Below are positions 1 through 5,654 of a stretch of DNA of 7,038 bases, piece by piece. The DNA comes from an uncultured Lachnoclostridium sp. (GTDB lineage: Bacteria; Bacillota; Clostridia; Lachnospirales; Lachnospiraceae): assembly GCA_958425285.1 (NCBI GenBank), contig CATZVV010000092.1, forward strand, positions 1-7,038, in the 5' to 3' direction. The translations under genes were made by a program, and so were the position numbers. Below the pieces are notes generated by a model. That model was not told the origin of the DNA. It worked only from the letters and a program-made list of their open reading frames with translations, and searched no databases. The number at the start of each line of letters is the position of its first letter. Position 1 is the first letter of the stretch.

Positions 1-2600
1 ACAATAATCTTTTTGATGCTCATCCTCCTTTCCAAATTGATGGTAACTTTGGTGCTACAGCGGGAATGACTGAAATGATGATACAAAGTCAGGGCGATGC
101 CATCGAATTACTGGCTGCGATGCCAAATGCATGGAAGCAGGGAAATGTAACTGGGCTTCGTGCACGTGGTAATGTAGAAGTTGATATGGAGTGGAGCAAT
201 AATAAATTAACAAAGGCAGCACTTCGTCCCGAAACAAGTAAAGACCTGGAAATCAGAGCTACTAATCTTGCTAATGTAGTTTTACGGGATTCTAGCGGAA
301 ATGTAGTTAGTAAAACAGTAGTTGATGAGGATACGATTAAGTTCCAGGCAAAGGCTAATGAGGAGTATACAATTGATTATAGTGAGATTAGTTCAGACAC
401 TAATATTATAACTAATGGCGGCTTTGAGGACGGAAAAAATAGTTGGGAAGCAAGAGATGAAGCCGTTCTGGGAATGGCATACTCTACAAAGGTAAGCGGA
501 AATACCGGATTAAAAGTGTCCGGAAGAACCAAAACCGGAGCAGGTCCGCAGCAGGACATTACCGGCAGGATAAAAGCAGGGCAGACCTATAGCATTTCAG
601 GTAAAATCCATTACCGGCAGGATGACGGTGATACTGCGAGCAGTGCTTACCCGGATACAAAACAGTTTGTTATGTCGATTGTATATGGGGACGGAACGAT
701 TAAAAACATGGTCAGTGCCACTGCAGCGAAGGGAAGCTGGGCAGATTTGAATGGCACATATACCATTCCGTCAGATGCGGATCTCAGTTCAGTCAAAATA
801 TTTATTGAGACTCCGTGGGTGAGTGAACCGGATGTCTCAGCAGATTTGATGACATTCTATTTGGATGATATATCGATGACAGAGGATAATTCAAGTCCGG
901 GTTCCAGTCCAAGTCCAAGCTCCAATCCGAGTTCAAGTTCCAGCCCGAGTCCACAGGTCACACCGACAGGAGGAGAAGTTTCTGTAAATGGTGGATTTGA
1001 AGATGGAACCAACGGATGGGAAGCGAGAGAGGATGCCGTTCTGGGAATGGCATACTCCACGAAGGTAAGTGGAAACACTGCCGTCAAAGTATCCGGCAGA
1101 ACGAAAACGGGAGCCGGCATCCAGCAGGATATTACCGGAAAGGTAAAGGCGGGAGCCGCCTATACAATCTCGGCAAAGATTCAGTACCGCCAAGATGACA
1201 ATGATGCGGCAAGCAGCACCTACCCGGATACAAAGCAGTTCATTATGTCGATTGTATATGGAGACGGAACGATTAAAAACATGGTCAGCACAACGGCAAC
1301 GAAAGGAAGCTGGGCGGATTTGAATGGCACGTATACCATTCCGTCAGATGTGGATCTCAGCACAGTTAAAATCTTTATTGAGACCCCATGGGTGAGCGAG
1401 CCGGATGCTTCGGAAGATCTGATGACGTTCTACGTGGATGATGTATCCATGGTAGGAGAAACAGCAGATGCGGGGGAACAGGATAAAGCAGCAGCCCAGT
1501 CTGTCATGGAGAAAATCAATGCCATCGGTACGGTAAGCTATAATGCAGCGAGCAAGACAAAGATAGAGGCCGCAAAGAGTGCTTATAACAGTCTGACGGC
1601 AGCCCAGAAAAAGCTGGTGAGCAATTACAGTATCCTGACGGCAGCCGAAAAAGAATACAGCAGTCTGGAAGAAGCAGCCAAAGAAGGGGAAGAGGCGGAA
1701 AAAGATAAAGAGGCGGCCAAAAAAGTCGAAGAAAGCATCCGTGCCATAGGAAGCGTGGCTTATACGGAAGCGGGCAAGACAAAGATAGAGGAAGCCAGAA
1801 AGGCCTATGACAGTCTGACGGCAGCCCAGAAAAAGCTGGTGAGCAATTATAGTGTACTGAGCGCAGCGGAAGCAGAATATGAACTTCTGAGAGAAGCGGC
1901 TGACGCGGGTGTAAAAGCCCAGGAAGCTGTGAAAGCAGTGGAGGAAAAGATTCAGGCGATTGGTACAGTCACCTATGGGGAAGTTAGCAGGAAAAAAATA
2001 GAAGAAGCCAGAAAGGCTTATGACAGTCTGACGGCAGCCCAGAAAAAACTGGTGAGCAACTATAACCTGTTAAGTAAAGCGGAAACCGAGTATATCCGGT
2101 TGAAGACAGAAGCGGATGCAAAGAAGGACCCATCCGGTAATACGTCGGAGCAGGGAAGCCAGAAGGTAAGCCAACAGGAGGGAGGCGTTCAAGGCGGTAT
2201 TTACCGAAGCGGCAACTATACGTATAAAATCCTGAATGCGAAAAAAAGAACGGTAAAGATAACCGGAGCCGTTAAGAAAAACAAAAAGACGATCCAGATA
2301 AGAAATACGGTAAAGCTTGGAGGTAAAACCTATAAGATAACAGAAATCGGTTCTTCTGCCTTCAAGGGCTGCAAGAAAGCCAAAATCGTAATTATAGGAA
2401 AGAATGTGAAGAAGATCGGAAAGAAGGCATTCGATCAATGTAAGAAAGTGAAACGGATTGTAATCCGGAGTAAGGTATTAAAGAGTGTCGGAAAGAGGGC
2501 ATTCAAAGGTATCTCCGGAAAAGCAGTGGTAAAGGTACCGGCTAAAAAGCGGGCAGCTTATCAGAAGCTTTTGAAAAATAGAGGATTATCTAGAATATGA
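1..2600 (+). CDS. GH95-type alpha-L-fucosidase (C-terminal part) with two CBM22-like modules, three helical repeats and a BspA-like LRR tail; 5' truncated
   Basis: Partial: the frame is open to the left edge (first full codon at 3) and gives 865 codons before the TGA at 2598-2600. The first in-frame ATG (66) is internal, since the coding sequence upstream of it carries the conserved GH95 motif HPPFQIDGNFG (21-53). The Asp of that motif (39-41) should match the catalytic base of characterised GH95 enzymes. The rest of the GH95 C-terminal region, including GLRARG and VDMEW, runs to about 395. Then come CBM22-like module 1 (about 402-887), a Ser/Pro linker (888-980), module 2 (981-1463), three helical repeats (1488-2114), a Gly/Ser/Gln linker and a lysine-rich region with LRR_5-type repeats (about 2190-2597). 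GH95 enzymes are inverting and remove terminal alpha-1,2-L-fucose; some prefer L-galactose. The protein is presumably extracellular, but its signal peptide is outside the window. No LPxTG, SLH or dockerin module is visible. It is followed closely by the esterase gene. The GH95 assignment is strong; the exact sugar is unresolved. Confidence 0.9.
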   Translation, partial: NNLFDAHPPFQIDGNFGATAGMTEMMIQSQGDAIELLAAMPNAWKQGNVTGLRARGNVEVDMEWSNNKLTKAALRPETSKDLEIRATNLANVVLRDSSGNVVSKTVVDEDTIKFQAKANEEYTIDYSEISSDTNIITNGGFEDGKNSWEARDEAVLGMAYSTKVSGNTGLKVSGRTKTGAGPQQDITGRIKAGQTYSISGKIHYRQDDGDTASSAYPDTKQFVMSIVYGDGTIKNMVSATAAKGSWADLNGTYTIPSDADLSSVKIFIETPWVSEPDVSADLMTFYLDDISMTEDNSSPGSSPSPSSNPSSSSSPSPQVTPTGGEVSVNGGFEDGTNGWEAREDAVLGMAYSTKVSGNTAVKVSGRTKTGAGIQQDITGKVKAGAAYTISAKIQYRQDDNDAASSTYPDTKQFIMSIVYGDGTIKNMVSTTATKGSWADLNGTYTIPSDVDLSTVKIFIETPWVSEPDASEDLMTFYVDDVSMVGETADAGEQDKAAAQSVMEKINAIGTVSYNAASKTKIEAAKSAYNSLTAAQKKLVSNYSILTAAEKEYSSLEEAAKEGEEAEKDKEAAKKVEESIRAIGSVAYTEAGKTKIEEARKAYDSLTAAQKKLVSNYSVLSAAEAEYELLREAADAGVKAQEAVKAVEEKIQAIGTVTYGEVSRKKIEEARKAYDSLTAAQKKLVSNYNLLSKAETEYIRLKTEADAKKDPSGNTSEQGSQKVSQQEGGVQGGIYRSGNYTYKILNAKKRTVKITGAVKKNKKTIQIRNTVKLGGKTYKITEIGSSAFKGCKKAKIVIIGKNVKKIGKKAFDQCKKVKRIVIRSKVLKSVGKRAFKGISGKAVVKVPAKKRAAYQKLLKNRGLSRI
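414..1451 (+). repeat. Tandem duplication of a CBM22-like module (573-bp period)
   Basis: Two copies of a roughly 160-residue beta-sandwich module lie in tandem, at about 414-878 and 987-1451. They align with a constant offset of 573 bp (191 codons) and no indels. Examples are NGGFEDG at 414 and 987, the GCCGTTCTGGG segment at 462 and 1035, TATGTCGATTG at 671 and 1244, and the closing DD-I/V-SM at about 867-878 and 1440-1451. Motifs typical of CBM22-like members of the CBM_4_9 superfamily are visible: N-G-x-F-E near the start, a K-V-S-G-R-T strand, then Y-T/S-I-S and the terminal F-Y-x-D-D strand. The expected role is binding beta-glycans such as xylan or a related polymer; the ligand cannot be read from the sequence. 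DNA identity is high enough to suggest a fairly recent duplication or ongoing gene conversion. Confidence 0.85.
1488..2114 (+). repeat. Three helical repeats of about 62 residues in the GH95 protein
   Basis: Three units occupy about 1488-1676, 1713-1898 and 1926-2114. Each carries a pattern of the form AIG-x-V-x-Y, then K-x-K-I-E-x-A, then SLTAAQKKLVSNY, then AExEY. The SLTAAQKKLVSNY block is identical in all three, and its DNA starts at 1589, 1811 and 2024 with nearly unchanged bases. The units are rich in Ala, Glu and Lys and are probably small helical bundles. They are joined by short charged spacers, such as the Glu-rich one near 1680-1712. I cannot assign a family name with confidence. 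In large Gram-positive surface proteins, modules of this kind usually act as spacers or adhesion stalks, and here they would hold the catalytic and CBM part away from the LRR tail. Confidence 0.75.
2331..2540 (+). repeat. BspA-like (LRR_5-type) leucine-rich repeats in the C-terminal tail of the GH95 protein
   Basis: Three degenerate repeats read as I-G-S-S-A-F-K-G-C, then I-G-K-K-A-F-D-Q-C, then V-G-K-R-A-F-K-G-I, each followed by a hydrophobic strand. The I-x-x-x-A-F-x-x-C signature is that of Treponema/BspA-type LRRs. The region is very lysine-rich. In other proteins such tails serve in surface association or protein binding. Here no sortase motif follows, so attachment would have to be non-covalent. 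That last point is inference. Confidence 0.75.
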
Positions 2601-2606
2601 ACTTAG

Positions 2607-2613
2607 AAAGGAG
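2607..2613 (+). promoter_or_regulatory. Ribosome binding site that leaves two possible starts (ATG 2616 or TTG 2622)
   Basis: AAAGGAG at 2607-2613 is a strong Shine-Dalgarno sequence, but it ends only 2 nt before the ATG at 2616, which is unusually close. An in-frame TTG at 2622 sits at a more typical 8-nt spacing. Starting at TTG removes two residues (Met-Lys) and leaves a fully functional-looking signal peptide beginning Met-Lys-Arg. I kept the ATG in the CDS call, but the TTG is a credible alternative. Confidence 0.6.
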
Positions 2614-2615
2614 CA

Positions 2616-5081
2616 ATGAAATTGAAAAGATTGAATATTGTATTAAGGAGGAGCGTGGCAATTATTCTAGCTTTTGCATTAAGTTTATCATGCTTTGCTG
2701 GAATGGAAAGTCAGGCGGCTAAAAAGGCTAAGCTTAAGACAAAAAAAATCGTATTAGAAGTAGGAAAGCAAGCACAAATTAAAATCCAGAAAAAAGGTAA
2801 GAAGTGTACATATTCATTTATTGTAAAAAAGAAGGCCATTGCAAAGGTAAGTAAAAAAGGTATTGTTAAAGCGAAGAAGGTAGGAAAAACGACAATTGTA
2901 GTAAAAGAAAAGAAAGGAAGAAAGAACGTACGCACTTTAGGAAAAGTACGTGTTGTGGTAAAGAAGGCATCTATAGCTGTGAAACCGGGGGTAACGGTAA
3001 GTACAGCACCAGATAAATTAGGGCAGCCTACAGCAAGTGCTTCTGTGAAAATTTCTTCCAGCCCGACTGCAATTCCGTCAGGGAATCCTTCGGTGAAACC
3101 AGGACAGGTATCATCAACTCCTGAGCAGTCGCCGTCTGCAAAACCAGTGCAGTCAGCAACACCAAAACCGTCACCTTCCCCATCTGCATCTGTAAAGCCG
3201 TCAGAGAAAACACAGTCACCTGCACAATCTTCCAAGCCGACACAGAGTCCGACATCGCAGCAGACAGAAGAAATTATTCTAAGTGGAGCAAATATTCTAT
3301 CCAATCATGGATTTGAAGATGGCACTGAGCAATGGCTGGCACAGGATGAGGCCGAGTTGAGTTTGGCATATTCTACAAAGGTAAACGGAGCTCATGGATT
3401 AAAAGTGTCTGGAAGAACAAAAACAGGAGCTGGTCCGTATCAGCTAGTAACAGGAAAGGTAAAAGCAGAGAAGACTTATAAGGTATCTGCCCAAGTACAG
3501 TATCGGGAAGACCAGGGGGATGACAATAGTGCTTCTTATCCGGAGGAAAAAGAGTTTTTGATGACAATTCGTTATGGTGATGGCTCCAATGTGAATATGG
3601 GAAGAGTAACGGTTAAGAAGGGAGAATGGGGAACTATAACCGGAACTTATTCGATACCTTCAGATGCAGACTTATCCGATGTTCGAATTTTTATCGAGAC
3701 ACCATGGACGAGCGAACCAGACAGCGTAAAGGACTTAATGACTTTTTATCTGGATGATGTTTCTATGAAAGAAGATGTTCCTGTCATTTTAAATGGAGGA
3801 TTTGAGTCGGGACAGGAAAATTGGTCTGTAAATGGAGATGCCGAGCTTTCCTTGGGGTGGACGACAAAATATGAGGGAAATCATTCTCTGAAAGTATCAA
3901 ATCGGCAATCAACAGGTTCGGGACCGATGCAGGAAGTGACAGGAAAAGTTGAAGCAGGACAGGAATATAAGTTGAGTGCTCGTATTTATTATGATGAGGG
4001 AACTGTAACTTCTCAGACATTCAATATTTGTATCTGGAATGGTGATAAGATTGAGGTCATGGCATCTGGTCAGGTAAATAAAGGAAACTGGGGACTGGTA
4101 GAAGGTAGTTATACAATTCCTTCAGATGCCGATCTCTCAAAATCAAGAGTTTTTGTAGAAACTGCATATAAGAGTTCGCCGGAAGCAGATGATTTAATTT
4201 CCTTCTATGTAGATGAAGTTTCTATGGAGGAAAAAGACCAGGGATCACAGGATACACCGGATTCTGGGACAACACCTAAACTTATGGTGCCGACAGGAAA
4301 TCTTAGTAATGATTTTTATACTCTTCCAGACTCTTATGATATAAAGAATAACTCGATTGAATACTGTAATACTACGAGTATCAATTATCCATCTAAAAAG
4401 CTTGGAACTAACAGACATGCATATGTACTGCTACCACCTGGTTATTCAAAGTCTAAATCATATCCTGTACTCTATCTTCTGAATGGTCTTCTTATGTGGG
4501 AAGGAATGTGGACAGACAATGATGCTATTTCTACAATATATGGTAACATGTATGCAAAAGGTCAAGCTAAAGAAATGATAATTGTATGTGTTGGTACAAG
4601 AGTAAGTACTACACCTGAGGATCAGGGCAGTGCGTTTGGTGCTGAAAATTGTAAGTATTATGATGATATACGTGATGAGCTAATAGACAGTTTGATTCCT
4701 TATATGATAGAAAATTATAACGTTAAAGCCGGAAGAGAAAATACAGCTGTAGCTGGTTTCTCAATGGGCGGAAGAGAAGCGCTTTATTGTGGATTATCTC
4801 GTTCAGATGTATTTGGTTACTGTGCTGCTTATTGCCCAGCACCAGGGGTGTCGGATGAATTGCTTAAAGGTCCAAATGGAGAAAATAAAAATAACACTGT
4901 TATTATGATTGGACGTGGACTTTCTGACGGCACTGTTGGAAATATTCCAAAGGAGTATCATGAAAAATTACAAAATAATGGAATTTCACATTATTTTTAT
5001 GAGGTTCAGGGTGCAGGACATGATTATAATGTGTATTATCCAGGATTTTATTATTTTGCTAAGACACTTTTTAAATATTAA
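2616..5081 (+). CDS. Secreted CE1-type esterase with Big_2-like domain and two CBM22-like modules
   Basis: Complete, 821 residues. A signal peptide covers residues 1-35: basic start, hydrophobic core VAIILAFALSLS, probable cleavage near ESQAA. A lysine-rich Big_2-like domain follows (about 36-117; 29 Lys and 3 Arg against 2 Glu), then a Pro/Ser/Thr/Lys linker (118-222). CBM22-like module 1 (224-385) resembles the two CBMs of the upstream protein. A shorter, more divergent module 2 spans 387-538. The C-terminal esterase domain (about 563-821) is CE1/esterase D-like: PVLYLL at 617-622, nucleophile elbow GFSMGG (714-719, Ser716), probable acid Asp771 in GLSDG and His802 in GAGHD. Such enzymes hydrolyse acetyl, feruloyl or similar esters on plant cell-wall polysaccharides outside the cell. 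The usual His-Gly of the oxyanion loop is Asn623-Gly624 here. The gene follows the GH95 gene by 15 nt, so the two are probably cotranscribed. The acyl group and glycan are not determinable; a non-feruloyl CE1 relative is also possible. Confidence 0.88.
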   Translation: MKLKRLNIVLRRSVAIILAFALSLSCFAGMESQAAKKAKLKTKKIVLEVGKQAQIKIQKKGKKCTYSFIVKKKAIAKVSKKGIVKAKKVGKTTIVVKEKKGRKNVRTLGKVRVVVKKASIAVKPGVTVSTAPDKLGQPTASASVKISSSPTAIPSGNPSVKPGQVSSTPEQSPSAKPVQSATPKPSPSPSASVKPSEKTQSPAQSSKPTQSPTSQQTEEIILSGANILSNHGFEDGTEQWLAQDEAELSLAYSTKVNGAHGLKVSGRTKTGAGPYQLVTGKVKAEKTYKVSAQVQYREDQGDDNSASYPEEKEFLMTIRYGDGSNVNMGRVTVKKGEWGTITGTYSIPSDADLSDVRIFIETPWTSEPDSVKDLMTFYLDDVSMKEDVPVILNGGFESGQENWSVNGDAELSLGWTTKYEGNHSLKVSNRQSTGSGPMQEVTGKVEAGQEYKLSARIYYDEGTVTSQTFNICIWNGDKIEVMASGQVNKGNWGLVEGSYTIPSDADLSKSRVFVETAYKSSPEADDLISFYVDEVSMEEKDQGSQDTPDSGTTPKLMVPTGNLSNDFYTLPDSYDIKNNSIEYCNTTSINYPSKKLGTNRHAYVLLPPGYSKSKSYPVLYLLNGLLMWEGMWTDNDAISTIYGNMYAKGQAKEMIIVCVGTRVSTTPEDQGSAFGAENCKYYDDIRDELIDSLIPYMIENYNVKAGRENTAVAGFSMGGREALYCGLSRSDVFGYCAAYCPAPGVSDELLKGPNGENKNNTVIMIGRGLSDGTVGNIPKEYHEKLQNNGISHYFYEVQGAGHDYNVYYPGFYYFAKTLFKY
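3285..4229 (+). repeat. Two CBM22-like modules in the esterase
   Basis: Module 1 (about 3285-3770) carries the same landmarks as the upstream GH95 protein's modules: GFEDG, AYSTKV, LKVSGRTKTGAG, YGDG, IPSDADLS, FIETPW and DLMTFYLDD. Module 2 (about 3774-4229) begins with LNGGFESG and ends with FYVDEVSM. It is shorter in the middle and less similar. The first is clearly homologous to the GH95-linked CBMs; the second is a more distant copy. The shared modules suggest that both enzymes are directed to the same polymer. Confidence 0.8.
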
Positions 5082-5122
5082 GATTGAAATAATAAAATAA
5101 CGGTATTATAATTAATGCTTAA

Positions 5123-5191
5123 ATGGGGGTGTGGCTCAGTGAGGGTGATACAACAGTAGGCGATCCACCAAAGCAAACAGTGATAGATTAA
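5123..5191 (+). other. 22-codon open frame in a GC-richer island; doubtful micro-gene or gene remnant
   Basis: An ATG at 5123 opens a frame that ends at the TAA at 5189-5191. The peptide starts MGVWLSEGD and ends PPKQTVID. The codon just before the ATG is an in-frame TAA, and no good Shine-Dalgarno sequence precedes it, so translation as an independent gene is unlikely. The segment is clearly richer in G+C than both flanks. It could be the tail of a decayed gene, perhaps of a mobile element, or part of a transcribed leader or trailer. I do not recognise the peptide. Confidence 0.25.
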
Positions 5192-5211
5192 AAAATAATT
5201 TAATATAAAAT

Positions 5212-5279
5212 AAAAAGTACACTTGATTGTGTGAATAACTAAAATTTAAGTTATTCACACAAGACAGGTGTCCTTTTTT
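5212..5279 (+). terminator. Long hairpin with T-run, probable terminator of the GH95-esterase operon
   Basis: The inner stem is a perfect 14-bp match (5227-5240 with 5249-5262, core GTGTGAATAACT) around an 8-nt A/T loop. After a small internal loop, an outer stem pairs 5212-5225 with 5265-5278, with one mismatch (5218/5272) and one G-T pair. The right arm ends in six T (5274-5279) and the left arm begins with a run of A, so it could terminate transcription from both sides. It lies about 130 nt after the esterase stop codon. At about 27 paired positions it is much longer than a minimal intrinsic terminator. Confidence 0.75.
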
Positions 5280-5328
5280 ATTAAGATAGTGTAGATTGTA
5301 TTAAAAAACTAGTATTTTTTCAGAATTT

Positions 5329-5337
5329 TGCTATACT
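5329..5337 (+). promoter_or_regulatory. Probable extended -10 promoter for the XRE-type regulator gene
   Basis: TGC-TATACT at 5329-5337 matches an extended -10 element (TGn plus a near-consensus -10). No good -35 hexamer lies 16-18 nt upstream, which fits an extended -10 promoter. The -10 overlaps one arm of an imperfect inverted repeat, AGTAT (5311-5315) and ATACT (5333-5337), a possible operator. The expected start near 5344 would give a leader of about 80 nt. Confidence 0.5.
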
Positions 5338-5426
5338 GTCTCATGAAAGCTGTTTTTACAGAGTGTATTTTCTGGTTTAAATATGTTGGAAAAGTAGAAT
5401 TTTAGTGAGATGGGAGGGTGATTTAT

Positions 5427-5648
5427 ATGATTAGTCCAATATATGCAGATGCAGGATTTCGAATTTGGCAGTTGAGATATGAGCATCAATACACGCGAGA
5501 GCAGTTGGCGGAAATGGCTAATATATCAGTAAAATTTTTGTATGAAATTGAAACAGGGAAGAAAGGTTTCTCTGCAAGAACATTGTCATGTTTAGCAAAA
5601 AGTCTGGGAGTAAAATGTGATTATATTCTGAATGGTGAGGGGGAATAG
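5427..5648 (+). CDS. Small XRE-family helix-turn-helix DNA-binding protein
   Basis: The protein has 73 residues if it starts at the ATG at 5427. An upstream in-frame GTG at 5418 overlaps the Shine-Dalgarno sequence GGGAGG (5412-5417), which sits 9 nt before the ATG, so the ATG is preferred. Almost the whole protein is one HTH_3/Cro-type domain: TREQLAEMA forms helix 2, ISVKFLYEIETG the recognition helix and turn, and FSARTLSCLAKSLGV the following helices, ending DYILNGEGE. No sensor, dimerisation or peptidase domain is fused to it. It has its own probable promoter and terminator and is therefore likely monocistronic. Its target is unknown; self-regulation or control of nearby genes is possible. 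Stand-alone proteins of this size occur both as chromosomal regulators and as relics of mobile elements, and nothing else here points to the latter. Confidence 0.85.
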   Translation: MISPIYADAGFRIWQLRYEHQYTREQLAEMANISVKFLYEIETGKKGFSARTLSCLAKSLGVKCDYILNGEGE

Positions 5649-5654
5649 AACGGG

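Larger units (their letters stand above)
5082..5426. other. Intergenic region between the esterase and the XRE gene
   Basis: This 345-nt stretch has no convincing gene. In order it contains: AT-rich DNA (5082-5122); a GC-richer island (about 5124-5188, roughly half G+C by hand count) with a 22-codon open frame; an A-rich stretch (5189-5216); a long hairpin with a T-run (5212-5279); and a probable extended -10 promoter (5329-5337) ahead of the small regulator gene. A short CTGT-TTTT-ACAG hairpin lies at 5350-5361 within the presumed leader. Confidence 0.7.

Noticed and set aside
888..980. Short degenerate repeats in the Ser/Pro linker as a CRISPR-like or VNTR array
   Set aside because: They are low-complexity Ser/Pro codons in frame with no unique spacers; a normal interdomain linker explains them.
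1016..1198. Second + strand frame inside CBM 2
   Set aside because: It lies wholly inside the conserved CBM coding frame, its translation has no recognisable motif, and the in-frame CBM is well conserved with its neighbour copy.
2070..2438. Minus-strand 122-codon frame opposite the helical repeat/LRR region
   Set aside because: Antisense shadow of the repeat-coding + strand frame, with no domain motifs or start signal.
2616..2720. Lipoprotein signal peptide in the esterase (Cys26 within LSLSC)
   Set aside because: The residues before Cys26 are Ser-Leu-Ser, which does not fit the Leu/Val/Ile-x-Gly/Ala/Ser-Cys lipobox. A later Ala-rich cleavage site near residue 34-35 fits better.
2741..2748. 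A8 tract in the esterase gene as a possible phase-variation or slippage site
   Set aside because: Lysine-rich coding DNA gives A-runs by chance, and several A7 runs occur nearby. The frame is intact and there is no sign of an alternative product.
2711..3304. Long minus-strand open frame opposite the esterase N-terminal region
   Set aside because: It is the antisense of lysine-rich and Ser/Pro-rich coding sequence, gives Phe/Thr-rich and Gly/Asp-rich low-complexity translation, and has no ribosome binding site or recognisable domain. The + strand frame is clearly the real gene.
5124..5190. tRNA-like start (GTGGCTCAGTGAGG resembles a D-arm region)
   Set aside because: No matching acceptor 3' strand, no recognisable anticodon arm and no GTTCGA-type T-loop follow; only short, weak pairings can be drawn.
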